Below are positions 15,181-30,300 of a DNA stretch of 64,000 nt, piece by piece. The stretch lies in assembly GCA_008931825.1 (NCBI GenBank), contig QXVZ01000327.1, positions 100,762 to 164,761 on the forward strand, given 5' to 3'. A model generated the notes under the pieces. The model did no database searches. It had not been told where the DNA came from and worked only from the letters and a program-made list of their open reading frames with translations. The number at the start of each line of letters is the position of its first letter. The stretch's first letter is position 1. A program made the position numbers and the translations under genes. Origin of the DNA: Phallusia fumigata (Eukaryota; Chordata; Ascidiacea; Phlebobranchia; Ascidiidae).

Positions 15181-16116
15181 TTTTAATTTTGGTGTACAAC
15201 TGTAACAAAATACATCTATGATTTGAAACAAGTCAAATAAATAAAACATGTTGTTGTAACAGGTATGGTACAGTACAATACTCAACCCCAACTTTAATTT
15301 AATGTAACCTTGTTTTCACAGAAAACAAAATGCCCAGGGACAAGTTTTCAACCACCACAATATAATCCAAACCCCCAAAATTTAAAACAGCCTAACCATA
15401 AGCATGGTTTATTTTTGTACTTGGGCTAAATCCGTTTCTGAAATATACCATTTTAAGTTGAATTATAAATGTGAAGCAACCAGGCAAAACGCTAAAACAA
15501 AAACAATCATTAAAATTTATAAAGACGCAAATGCACAAAAAGGGTAAAATGAACGTCAATAAATCTTGAAAAGAATTAGCCTTGCTACGCTTTAAGAAAC
15601 CACATTGCGAAATTGTTTGTCACGTGGTGGTGGGCTAGCGGGGCAATTGGTGGTGGTTGATTTCTTCCCGCCCTTTATTCCGAAAGGGGGCTGCCGCATA
15701 CTATTGTTTTATTTACGGTCTTGTGTCAATATTAAAAAAATGTACAGGTTATTTTTGTAAATAACCAGGTTAGGACCTTCGGTGAAAGGCATCTCTCTTA
15801 AAAAATCCTCAAATTTTTGACGCAATCTTCTGCAACAAACCTCGCTTAATCCGTATCTTAGCCTAATCCGGATTTCTAACTTTAAAATGGCAAATTCGTA
15901 CACAAAACCACGTTGAAGTTACATGTTTTTTTAACAACTGCTTGCTGTTAGATACCTGCTTTACTGCATTGTACAGTTGTACTCCACATTGCACAATCTA
16001 CATTCTACAATGTAACATCGTAATCTCTCTCGGTTGACCAACCGCCATTATTATACGCGTGTGACGTAATAGTCAATTGTCATGTTTGTCGCTCAATGTT
16101 TTCTATCTGTTTAATG

Positions 16117-16409
16117 CAGGGGTTCTATCTGTAAACTTTTGGGGTCGCGCCCCCTTTAGTTTGGGGTCGCGCCCCCCAAAATATCAAGTCTAGGGCCCCT
16201 ATCTCCTTGTGAATAAAAACCCAAATAAAATATTGTTATTTATTTACAATGTCGCACATCGTTAGGAAAGATGGGACTACATTTTTAAACTTGGTGTTTT
16301 TAGGTCGGATTTACAGTCACGTTTGTACAAACTTTTGTCTTCCCACTTTCACGCCCCCCTCACAAACACTTCATGCCCCAGGGCGCGCCCCCCAGTTTAA
16401 GAATCACTG
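16117..16409. mobile_element. hAT-type MITE with target duplication
   Basis: The left end reads caggggttctatctgtaaac and the right end, on the other strand, cagtgattcttaaactgg; both then run into gggg(t/g)cgcgcc. The flanks gtttaatg (16109-16116) and atttagtg (16410-16417) match at six of eight positions, as expected for an old 8-base hAT target duplication. It carries no coding sequence. Confidence 0.75.
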
Positions 16410-16534
16410 ATTTAGTGCAACACATTTGTTTATTTCCAAGGAATTCTATCATTATTCAGTCGGTCAAGTGTTTAATTGGTGTGATATTTTTTAATCAACC
16501 ACTATCTTCATAACGTTAGGCACGAAGTTAAAAC

Positions 16535-16640
16535 AGAGGTCTGCGGTTAAAGCGAATCTTTGCCTAATCCGGATGAACTTTTCATCACGTCGGTCCGAAC
16601 GAATCTTGATTAACTGAGAGTAAAAAGTTAACTGCGATTG
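16535..16640. mobile_element. Tigger/pogo-like end or MITE
   Basis: The words gcctaatccggatgaac and gaatcttgattaac belong to the same end family as at 5290-5400 and 46780-46880. Boundaries are approximate and no transposase is present. Confidence 0.4.
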
Positions 16641-16899
16641 CATACAATAATGAACATAAACAACCGGTTATCAACTTGTCAGATAATCATTTTGGTTGTA
16701 AGCAATACTAATATTAAAACTAATCAATTAACGCATTGAAGCTTTAGTATTTCTTTTCACAAATTATTACTTTTGTAACTATTAATTAGAAGATTTTTCA
16801 TGCATTGTTTAGTTACCTATTTCTACTTAAGTCAAATATACCACATCAAAAACACTGGCTAAAATTTGGTGATCCACCGAAAACGAACCTGCTGTATTT

Positions 16900-17169
16900 C
16901 TATTTGGTCAACTCCAAAAAAGGTTGGAATGCTGTGAAGTTGTTGCTTAACACAATATAGTTTTGATGTTTCAAATAAGGACTAAAAAACGTTTTTGTGG
17001 AGGTAAAAATCATGGAAAAGTAAGTCCAAATTGTTTCGGTACTGATGCTAACGTCATCGTCGTGATTGTAGAAGCCATCAACAATCGTTCCAATGTGGCT
17101 AACAAACTGCATGGACTCTTTGATAATCAATAAATTAAACGTTAGATTTTTTGTGGCATGTTTAAGCAT
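16900..17169 (-). CDS. Unassigned 89-residue frame, possible exon or small gene
   Basis: The frame reads MLKHATKNLTFN and later IWTYFSMIFTST and NFTAFQPFLELTK. Composition is protein-like, rich in Phe, Thr and Ser, and locally more GC-rich at third positions than the flanks. An acceptor-like TTTTTAG lies just upstream. I do not recognise the family. It could be an exon of an unmodelled minus-strand gene, a young gene, or chance. Confidence 0.25.
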   Translation of the reverse strand: MLKHATKNLTFNLLIIKESMQFVSHIGTIVDGFYNHDDDVSISTETIWTYFSMIFTSTKTFFSPYLKHQNYIVLSNNFTAFQPFLELTK

Positions 17170-18451
17170 TTAAAATACATTCACAACTATTTCTAAAAAC
17201 GTCAAAAACAACAAAGGTATTTGAAAACACTACAGATATTGAAAACAACCTCTTTTACAATGATATGATTGCAATCGATTGTTGTGATTTGTGTGCGAAT
17301 CGGTGTGAAATATTTGGGTTGGATCGCCTTTCCTATTATTCACCTGCGGTAGGGTCCTGAACGTAGTACGTATTATAGTCGGTTACTTCAGGAAGAGATT
17401 TATTACAATTGGTTTAAACAGGTTTTACACTTGCGTAATTTTTTCTTTCAGCAAAACAACGCACAGATAGGGTAAAGTGAGGTTTGTTGGGATCAGTAAT
17501 ATATTTGTTGTTTTTTTCAACATCAAGGAATTGCCTGACACTTCGCTGTTGTACGAGTTGGAGTGGGTTTTAGATTAAGACATACTACATTCATGGTTCT
17601 ACTATTCAACACAGAAATTTGTACCATTGACATCCAAGTTCCTAAGGTTTTGTTTTCCACGCAAAGATCCTCCGAAATTTGTTAAATGCCCAAGTTAGCA
17701 CAGATTGTATCAAAGTTGCCGCAACTTCAGTTTTTGGAATCGAATTGCACTTTGAAAGAAAATATTTTTGTTCCCTGTTTGCCCCTTCAACCCTACAAAT
17801 AAAGTATTTTTTTAAAAGAGTAATCCGTGAAGGGTCAGTGGTTGGATTGATTTACTTTTTGTTTTGTGGTAGGGTTTGTTCAGCATGAATTGATGTTCGG
17901 GCTATCTCATCTCTATTTCCCAACCCCTGTCATACTGACTGTTTTCCTAACCACAAGTGTTTCCAGATAGCCATCTGCAGCCATGAATGTTGTTGACATA
18001 TACCCACAATTAATACTGTTTGGGTTTGCAGAGACGAAATTGGGTGTCATGTCAGTACCTGATAATGCAAAATGCATTGTAGACTTTTTGTTGTTGACAC
18101 AACACAAGAACTTACTTCGAACAAAAGTATGCAAAATAGTTATAGACCTACTTTCAATTGTTTTCGCTGTTTTTAGAAAGATTGGTCAGGAAAGGTGTTG
18201 TGTAAATTTCTCCAAGTTAAGCAATGTCGGATAGGCATGTAAAGCTATACAATGAAAACCTTTTTTGCTCCCAAAACTGGCATCTTTCTGTTTTTGATTA
18301 CCTTATAGTCCGCAAAGAGTGTTTGTGAATAAGCAGTTTTTGTGTTACTGGTTGCTTGACCCGGTTTTAAAATTAACTTTTTATTTCATGCAGCAATTGG
18401 AGTTATTTTTGCTAATGAAATTATATAATCTTTAAGCTTTTTGGTTGAAAT

Positions 18452-20397
<1,946 letters not shown>

Positions 20398-21311
20398 TTT
20401 TTATTTTACTTTAAAAGTCGAAATCGTGTGTTGATGCACATAAGGCAGATTGCAGAAGCCATGAAAAATGAAGCAGGCTGTCTTGTTGAAGGCTGGGCTC
20501 ATACACATTTTGTTGGCATTGTCACATTACTATATCATTCTAGTATGTTTGCCACTGCAAAATATTAACTTTCACAATAAAATGAAAGTTGCAACTAGGT
20601 TTATTAATGTTTCATTGTCACTTTGATTTATCATTAATTAATGTAAAGACATCAATTTGTGCCAAATTTGAACATTTGTGTCACATTAATAAACACATTT
20701 AATTCAATAATGAACAACTTACTGCCATAATCTCATTGATTTCAGATCAAACGTGATTATTGCATTTGTTTATTCGTGACGTGTTTATACTAACTGTTTT
20801 ATTCACATAGTAATATGAGATTTTTTATTTCTCTCTTAAGTGTATTTTAACTAGTATCTGTATTGGGTTTTGCAATGTCAAGATGTAGTGAAACAATTGT
20901 GTATTAAGTGTTCAAGGCACTGTTTTATTTTGGTGCTTTCCGACAATCTGGATAATTAAGAGCCATTTCTTTGGAATTTACTATAACAGTTTTGTTTCAA
21001 ATCCAGAAACTTACATCTGGTTAGTTCTATATTTGTGTACTATTGCAATGATATTTACCTTCAGTAAATACCTTTTTGCTCCTAGACCTAACATTCCGCA
21101 AGTGATTCTTATGTCACATGGGCACTTACTGCTTTGAGATGAAGTCTAGCTGTTTAGATACCTTTACATTTTTAGAAAATTCAACTCAATTCTTTATTGT
21201 TTTAACAACTAAAGCCACAAGGAACTATTGTACATATAAGTAAAAAGTATCAAGCAAAATGGTAAATGTAGAAAGCACCAACTAACACAACACAAACATA
21301 TGTGTATAACT
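20398..21311. other. Convergent 3' region of RAB35 and TEX14
   Basis: The stretch is AT-rich and non-coding. Plus-strand AATAAA lies at 20576-20581 (RAB35) and minus-strand AATAAA at 21198-21193, 114 bases after the TEX14 stop. I see nothing else in it. Confidence 0.6.
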
Positions 21312-24300
21312 TTAAACAATGTTGCTAGAAGTCTGAGATTCCAACCAAACACTTGTGTCACATTCCAAAGCATCCAGGCCGCTACCTTGAGCAGGGCTTG
21401 AAATATCCTCATCGTAAGATATGCCAACAAATTTGCAAGAACTGTCAGGATATGGGACTGCTTGTTTACTTGTATGTCGAGAATTTTCATCTTTCAATAA
21501 AGCAACTTGCTCAGACAGAACACTGTTGGTGATGTTTTTCGTAAGTAGATTAATTCCTGCGTTTATTCCTTTATTGGAGTCTGTGCTCTCAGATCCAGTG
21601 CAGTCTGACACAGAAGTACCACTGGAACCGATTCCTTCAACATGCTTTGCTACTTCCAGTGGTTTGCTTGCTGAAATCTTAGACGCTGCTTTATATTCAT
21701 CCTCAGTCGTGGCATTTGATGTCATACTGATGTTAGACAAAAAGTGAGATCTTGGTATGTAACTCATTTGCATTAAAGAATTGGTTAATACACTTTCATT
21801 ATTTTTTTCTGTTGGTACCAAATCACTTGGGTTATAATTTTCACCCTGAGGTAAAGAGCCATACATTTTGTTGTTTGCTGTTTGCAAGTCAGTATAGCTT
21901 GCATTTAGATTAGCATTTGGATCTAACAATACCATACCATTTTTATCACATTGAATGTTTACACCTTTTGTCATAACTGGTGTGGATGTTTTAACTCCTT
22001 TTTCACAAAGCATTTGTGCCAACCTGTTTGCCTGATGTGCAGGTGTTCTGATGAGTTTACTCTCGTCAGCTTCATTCTCAAGTGCTGTCACATATATTGG
22101 TGTTGCATTTTTATCCTCTGCTGAAGAACTTTCATCAGCAAAATTCTGTGCTAGTCCATCATCATGATACTGTGTCTGGCGCTGGTAATTAACAGTTGAC
22201 TTCCATTGGCTATCCCCTTGGTGAGGTTGAGGAAGTTTTTCCGCAGATTTTGCTTCAAATGCAGAAAGCTTTTGTTTAAATGTCCACTTGCTTGGAGTCA
22301 CATCAAAAACAGGTTTGCACATGTCAAATATAGGTGGAGTTTTGGTGCCACCTTTATCTTCACCCAGCACTACCTTAACTTCTGGACATGCAGATGGAAT
22401 ACAAACCTGAATGCATTTTGCAACTTTTGTATTTGGTTCTGTTGTCACATTGACAGAACCAGCAGACATACCAGGTGGAGTTTCTCTGTCATCACTGTAT
22501 TGGACTTCCTTTTTCTGCAGTTGAGTGCAGCTGGATATGATTTTGTCAGATGGAACAGCAATAAGAGACCAATCACCTGTACGACTCAAAAAATCAGTGA
22601 TGGAAGGTGGGTACATAGCAGAAATTGGTTTTGGTTTTGTGCACAATGAATTGCCATTAGGTGATGTTTGAGAAGCTCTACTCTGAGTTGTTGGTGCTGG
22701 ACAAAGTACTGAGATTCTTTCTTTTGATTCTTCAACAGAAGACAAGGTCTTACCATCAGCAACATCCAAAGCAGCAGCTTCATTACAAAGCTGGTCTACC
22801 TCTATATCTGCAACAGTATTACTCTCGGTTTGCTGAGCATTTTCAGGAACTTCTAAGAAAGCTTTTCTATCAGCAAAATCTGCAAAAATTTCCACGAGAT
22901 CTTCACTGGTAATACTAAACCTCTTCTCCTTGTTATCACTTTCGAATGTGCAGTTTTCTGACTTTCTGTTAGCAAACTGACTAAACAAAGCTTCCAAAGT
23001 GACTGTGTTTTCTGCTGATGGTTGTGGAACAAATTTTGGCTGGTCTGAATACCATAAATTGGGTACATTTTTGTTGTCACTTGGTATTTCTGTTCTCTCC
23101 TGGCATGATAAACTCATATTGCCCGGTGATTCCTTAACGGATTCATTTTCAGGGAGATTGCTATAAATTACTTCTACAGATTTTATTGATTCAGTACAAT
23201 CTGTCTGGGACTTTACTGTTGTTACTTCAGAGTCTGGACTTTTTTCAGGCAAAATCTCATTTCTTGACTGAGTTTGCTCTTTACTATTTAACCTACTTCT
23301 GTTTGGGCACTTAGTTGCCTTTTTGCGCTTTACCTTATGATACTTTTTTGTCTTGGACTTGGCTGCCTTGCCAATATTAAGTCCATTTTTAATGCTGTTT
23401 GTCACAAAAACTTTGGTCTGGGCTGAGGAATTTTGCTCCTGGGCTTCCGCTGCAACATGGGAAGATATTCCCGCAGCACTTAAAACCTCATCAACAAAAT
23501 TGCAAGTTTCTGCTTCATTCCCATCTACGTGGAAGACATTCTCCTTCACAAAATCCTGATGTTGATTGTCAGCTTCCAAGTTTTGCATAGTATTCTGTTC
23601 ACCAGTCAGTGGTTCAACTTTGAGGAACTTAGAGAACTCTTCAAGTGACTGTTCAATTTTTTTCACAGAACAATGTAAAGGAGATGTAACATTTGCTGCT
23701 GCTATATCAGTATTTTCTTCCAACTTTTCATTAGCTGTTTCACCAGATTGCCGCTGCCTCAGTTTGCTGTATCTGTGGCAAGATTTTGCTCCTGGGGAAT
23801 CTGAAAAAATGTAAATGATTTTAATTGTAACCTGCATGGTGGAAAAAAGTGGGGAAATGGGGAAGCTCCTTCCCGGGAAATTGATCCTACTCACGGGGAC
23901 TTAGGGATTTGCTAAAATGGCTTCCCGGGAAATTTGCATTTTTTCTAGCCCTGGTAACATGTAACAGAATCCTGCAGATAGCTTACCTTTTGAAACGTTC
24001 TTTTCTTTGCATCCACCAGATGTAGGTCTTGGAGGCAGGGTGCTGTTATGTTCTCCACACCTGCAAAATTTGACTTTTTGAACAAACTTTTGTTCCTTGT
24101 CACCAAAGTTTCATTTGTGCAAAAAAATTTACCTGATATGGGTTTAAAAAAGTAACCTGTTTTTTTACAAACCTATTTTTTGAAGAATCCTGTGTGCAAA
24201 GGCTGGAGGCTTCTGCAAATGTATGGATTAATAAATCAACATAAATTGACAAGAAAAACATATTTACCTGATTTCTGAGTGGTCCACTCTAGGGCATTGG

Positions 24301-27300
24301 TAATCTGAGGTGGAGGTTGTGTAAATGCAGCCACAGGTACTGGTGCATGGTAGTTGGAACCAAGATATGAATTGGTAAATGAAAGAGACATCCTTTCTTC
24401 ATCCAGTTCATTGTGCAAACTGTCAGCTTAAAACAGTTAGGACGGCTATTACAACCATTTGTGGGAATTGGTGTACTTGTGACCCCTAGTTTGGGAAGTT
24501 CTGCCTTAAAACAGTCAGCCATCAACTGGTTAACAGATAGATGGACAAAACATTGTATTAAATAAAATACGGTCAAACTACACGCAGCAAAACGTTCATT
24601 GCTCTATTGAACATTGACTTTTTAATTTACCCATTACATGCACAGAAAATTGAATATAAGCATTGAAAAACGTTTTACTCTTTTGGGGCTAGCAGGGTAG
24701 CAGAGTCTACCAGCTGTGAAAGTTTTATTCTAATCAGTTTAACATGTCATGGAAAAAATGCATGGACAGGGGGAAAAACAGAATGTGCACTCTTCAGAAA
24801 AGGGGCTAATTTTTGTTTTACTCTGTTAACTTCTAGCAATGTTTTAATTTTTTTTTACAACTGCAAGTTTTATGCTTGATCCTCTAATGTTGTAGTTTTA
24901 CCTTGACTTAACATTCCTGACAAAACATACTCTCCTGGTGAGTTTTTGCAGTCACTCAAATCAGGGTAAGGGCTTGACCTATCTTTGACATTTCCAATAT
25001 GATTTGAATCCGTTTCATTAAATGTTTCTTGCCTACACTGTGTTGGACTTTTTTCCTGACTGCAGAGTATTTTGTCAAAGTCTTCCGTAGTCAAAACTTC
25101 AATTGCACTTTCGCTGTAAAATGGTACATCTTGTGTCATTTTTATGTGACAAATAATTCTAAAACTAACCATGGTTTCAGACAGCAACAAGCAAAAACTA
25201 CAAAAAGTACCTTTTAAAAATTTCGAATGTTGTGTTAGCAGCCTCGTTTGCAAATTGTTGACTAAAACAAAAACAATAAAAAGTAAAATCCACAAGTATA
25301 AATTTACTCATTTAAAGGACCCTACCAATATTCTGCACCACTGGTGCCCCTTATTCCTTCATCACTACAAGCTACTAAACTGCTATCTAATGAATCAGTA
25401 TCCAATAAATCTTGGTGAATAATGCCAGCAACATCATCTCTAAAACAGGTTGCAAGTTTATGTAATATACTAATTTATCAAATAAACTTAATTACCTTTC
25501 ACGAAAGTTTATAGATTGTAATTCAGATTGATTCCAACTTTTTAGAGCGCCACATGCTAAAATATACACATACCGGTCAGGTATAGAAGACAATTTGGTT
25601 AACAGGCAAAAGTGCAAATATTTTTACAGCTTTCATCAATTCTGAAAAGTATGTTACTGCAGTTGGCATGGTAAAGTTCTTTAAAAGGTTTTTGTATAAT
25701 GTGTCAAGATTTTATCCTATTTGGTCATTGTTTAATGATCAACAATTGTGAACAATTCAACACAATTTGGAGGCTAGTAAAGTATTGTCAAAAGAATTAA
25801 TACACTACAGTGGCTTGTTTTAAAGACATGTCTAAAAGTTTCATTCAACTACATCTAACCAGCATTTGCACAGATACTTGTGGTGCACATAAACTTAAAA
25901 AAATGTATAAACATTTTTCTGGCTATGAAGGCAAGTGAAAACTGATGACCCAACCCACAAGCTATGAAAGTTACATCAAAATCTGTCAAACATTTCATCA
26001 GGAAAAGTCGCTGGGGAGAAAAAAAAACTGAGAGAAACAAAATGTATAAAACTATGTTGGTTTGTTGTTATTTATGTCATATTTGCATGACATAATAATA
26101 CCTTAAGCACATTAGGCTGAGCACCAAGTATTAAAATAAGATGCATGCTTAACCAAACAGGACACTTGCAGTTTTGGCCCATCTCCAGTTTTGGCTCACC
26201 TTGTGACATGGCAGATGATTGCTGAGGGGAGCTGGTAGAAAGGGACATTGTGGTTTTTGCCCCAGGGATCCCCTAATAAAAGAATTGCTGTTTGTATTTA
26301 CTTTACCAACACTTCATGTTTGTATTGATACCTGTTGACTGGTGATAAAACTTGAAGTTGGGTAGTCTGGTGTTCTCAAGGTCGCACCAGAGTTAAATGA
26401 CCTTTAAACAAGGACAGTGTATGAAACAGCATGCATGTGCAAAATTTATGTTAACAATGCTTAAATAAAACTGAAATCGATTTTTTATGACAATGACTTC
26501 AAGAGTAAACAACAAAATGAAAAGACCAGCTTTCATCATATTGCCATTCTACACACACTCTAATCAAAATTAAAAAGTTTACTACATTACTTTACAGTGG
26601 ATTCTGTAGTTTTCTGAGCTGTTTATGACATGATTGTTTCTGCAGGCAAAATTTATAGGTCTACAAACTTTGAAGGGCCATAGGGTCAACTTCTGTGAGC
26701 ACAGTGTTAAACACCGCAATCAAGGCACCACTATCACATGTTGTACAAACAGCGCACAGTTTATCTGGTTCAGACATTGTCTAAAAATTTAACCCATGTT
26801 AACAGATATCGACTGGGGCTACAAGGTCAAATGACAAACTAACATGTTCATATCTGCCAGCTGTAAAAGTTTTTGTCCAAATCCACCAAACAATTCATAA
26901 AAAATGCACGAAAAAGCTGCAGGGTGAAAAAGGACTCTTGTAGTTTACCTTCTTTGTTTCAAATCCCCAGCCCCCTCAACGATTGGTTGTGATTGTGTTG
27001 TTTGAAAAGCACCTACAGTACAAAACAGGTTTTTACAACAACAAGTTTTACCAATAATTTAGACAAACAGTTCACATGAGTCTGGCTGGTCAATCCCTAA
27101 GGCATCCTCCACTTTGTCAGACAAGTATCTTGCTTTGGGGCTGGATTCCTCATGTTGCATGTAGTTACTAAATCCTGTTTAACAAATCATGCCATTTAAG
27201 CTCATGTAGAAACAAAATGTTTAATTACTGTTATACTAACCCAAAGTGTGGACATCTGTACTTTCATGAAGACAAATATCAGTCTAAAAACCAACAACAA

Positions 27301-30300
27301 AAACTATCAACATTTTACATTTTTATGTGTCATAAAATTCCAACCTTTTTCAACACTTTCAATACAGAGTCGATTTCATGTAACTGCGTTGTCCTTTTGC
27401 TTCTGGACACTGACAAACCTTTTTGTAGCACATCATGTAAAAGCTTTGGCACAACAGGTGGGACAAGCAACATACGTCCCATTGAAACTATTTGATGGCG
27501 AACACTGTCCACATCAAATGCTTTCCAAGGCAAGATTCCTGTTTTTTATTGTAAAAATTTATGAGGGTAAGTAAAAGCAACAAGTTACTTTACATTCTGC
27601 TGTGGACAAAGTAAAAATTAAGAATATGACCATTGCAAACAGATTACATTTTAGGTGAAGCAAATTAACACTTTACTACTAGAACTATTAACGTACTAGA
27701 AGAGAGACTTACATCATCTTGCCATTTCACATACAGTATAACCCATTAAACAAGGGTACATATATCTACTATAAAGGTTGAAACCAAATCTCCCAGTTAC
27801 GACAGGTTGTGACTCGGTTTGGTTGTAGTACAAATAATTTTAAAGTGTAGCACCCAGAGTAGACAAACCAAACCTACCCGACCTTAACATAGAAAACCTT
27901 ACTCTTGCAATACAACAGTTGCACAAGTTGCCTGACCTTTGTTATTATAAAATGTTATATCTTTTAACCTCGTCTCATTTATTCCTAATAAAGATTTACC
28001 AATATAACACTATTTCAAAAATCCAACCCACTTCAGAGGGTCGAATAGATCAATTTATGCATAACAATGACCTCAATCACAAACTATCGACATTTTATTC
28101 TAATCCAACAATGTAGATAAATGATGGTATTGATTGGATATTAATCTTCCATTGAATAAAATATTTTTAAGCTTGAAAAGTAAGAAAACAAAGAAATCAC
28201 CTGATATCGTTTCACAAGCAACCACACAAAAGCCGTAAATATCACTTTCGATACAAGGTCGTTTGTCTACAAGTAATTCAGGTGCAAGCCATCTGTTAAA
28301 TACAGGAGAAATAGGGTTTGGCATCTGTGAGCCATCCTTTCTGAAAAAAGCAAATGTTTTTGTAATACAATACTGGTATTTAATCTTTGGTGTGTCTTCC
28401 TGCAATTTAAATACAAACCTATGCAGAGTGTAATAAAAGTCAGCCAGCCTGGCAGTTTGCCAATTGCACATATAAATTGCATGAGATGATATACAGCAAT
28501 GTATAAAGCCTTGTTGATGAAGGTATGAGATAGCATCAGTCATCTAAGATTTATACCACAACAATTAATTTTACAAAGTCTACAACTCTAAATTTACATT
28601 GTTGACTATTCAGTACACCTGCTGTAGCAATGAAACTTGTTGCACTCGTGAAAGTTGAAGTTTTCTTTCATGCAACAAATGGTATAGAGAGCCAAGTGAT
28701 ACATGTTCGTAAAGAGAACAATAAGGAACCAGTGGTGATGTACAGTTTGTTCCAAAACTGGAGTCTTGCCCATTGCAGTAACAGATTGCCACAAGAAGCA
28801 ATATATTTGGGTGTCTCAATAACCTGTGCACAGAATCATCATAACAAGTGTTGTTGCGATAAGAAAACGGTGGAATGTATTTGAAAACATCCTATTTTTT
28901 GCACCACTACCAGAATAAAACATGCTAATGCAGAGCTTTATCATGCGTAACATTTGTAGTCGTAAATCATATCTAGGTTCACAAAAATAGTTTCAATATT
29001 TAATGTGTACAATGGTCTTGTACAATGTTTTAAAAGACAAAGTACCTTTATTCTGTAGTGAACAACACCAGTGTTTTTTGCATTTGACTACTGACTCACC
29101 CACTGATTTTGAGCTCATGAACCAGGAGGTCAGTGGCATAGGCGATAGGTTTGGAAGCGTGCTTCTTTTTTCCTTGCTTGCAAGTTTTAAGGGTAACCAC
29201 CTGTAAACCCCATTTTCCTTCTGTCATAACAAACTGAGGTGGTGCCTGCGATATAAAAAAACACAAACACAGTGACACAATTAGGTGTTTTTCATTTCAA
29301 AAAGGTTATGATTTTATACTTTACAACAAAAAATTATAAAATGAAAGAAAAAGATTATAACCTGACTGGGTGATCCGGCACTGGACAGTTGATCAAATTT
29401 TACTATGGGAATTAATGCAGCAGCTCCAATTTGTAATTTATTTTCATTTTTGTTTGGACATTCATCAATACATTTAATTGCTGCAAAGTCACCATAACCC
29501 TTGTTGTTTATTGCAGAGAGTCTTTGATTTGGTGTTTGGTATTGAGAACCAAGTGATGTTTGACAAACACCTTTGGTTAAAATTCTAAAATACAACTAAG
29601 AGGTTGAAAAATTTGTAGTAATATTCTAGGATCCAATTTTTTTACAAATTGTCGCACTCATATTTTTTGTTGCAAATGGGATAGTAAAATTAGTCTTAAA
29701 ATATTCTGAATTGCACTGATACAGTGACCCACAAGTGTATTGAAATCATAAAAATAGATACAACACTTTTATGACCCTGTTTATTTTATTGTAATCTTAC
29801 AACAATAACATAGGTTTATTTTATGTAATGTTGCTTAGCTATATCAACTTGGTAATTGGTTTAGTTCTAATGATCTGCCGTGATTTCTACCAAGCAAAAA
29901 ACTCAACTTAACATTTGAAAATTAAGTAATATATACAGGAGTTATGACCCTAAAATTTCTAATCTTACTTGACCCAAAAGCATTAGTAATCATATGCTGG
30001 TAGTCTATCTTGACAAGAACTAGGTACATACCTAGAAAGACTGGAGGAGGATGTATTTGTTAATAAGTTGTTGGCGAAGAGATGTACACAAATATCAGAC
30101 TGAAGCTGATCAATGTAGTGCAAAATCTTTAAATTTAACACTAACTCTTTTAAAAAACTAAATATGTACAAGGTTTTTAATTTTAACTTACATGTGAAAA
30201 AGTTTATGTTAATTTGCCTGAATATGAAACACTTCTTAAAGATTTGCAGGGTTGACACTTGACACTGTTACATACTTTTTTGTTTTTCTTCTGTCCTGCT

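Larger units (their letters stand above)
15300..18450. other. Spacer with MITEs and one orphan reading frame
   Basis: Between MIS12 and RAB35 I see Tigger-like ends (about 15835-15880 and 16535-16625), a hAT MITE at 16117-16409 and an unassigned frame at 16900-17169. The rest shows no coding or RNA signal that I can defend. The promoters of MIS12 and RAB35, which point away from each other, must lie here. Confidence 0.6.

Noticed and set aside
22206-22649. Plus-strand frame of 147 codons
   Set aside because: It is the antisense shadow of the large last exon of TEX14.
29974-30031. Possible extra TEX14 exon reading MYLVLVKIDYQHMITNAFG
   Set aside because: Its entry phase does not fit the upstream ankyrin exon. 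Using GTATGT at 30031 as a donor instead joins 30126-30032 to 29584-29362 in phase.
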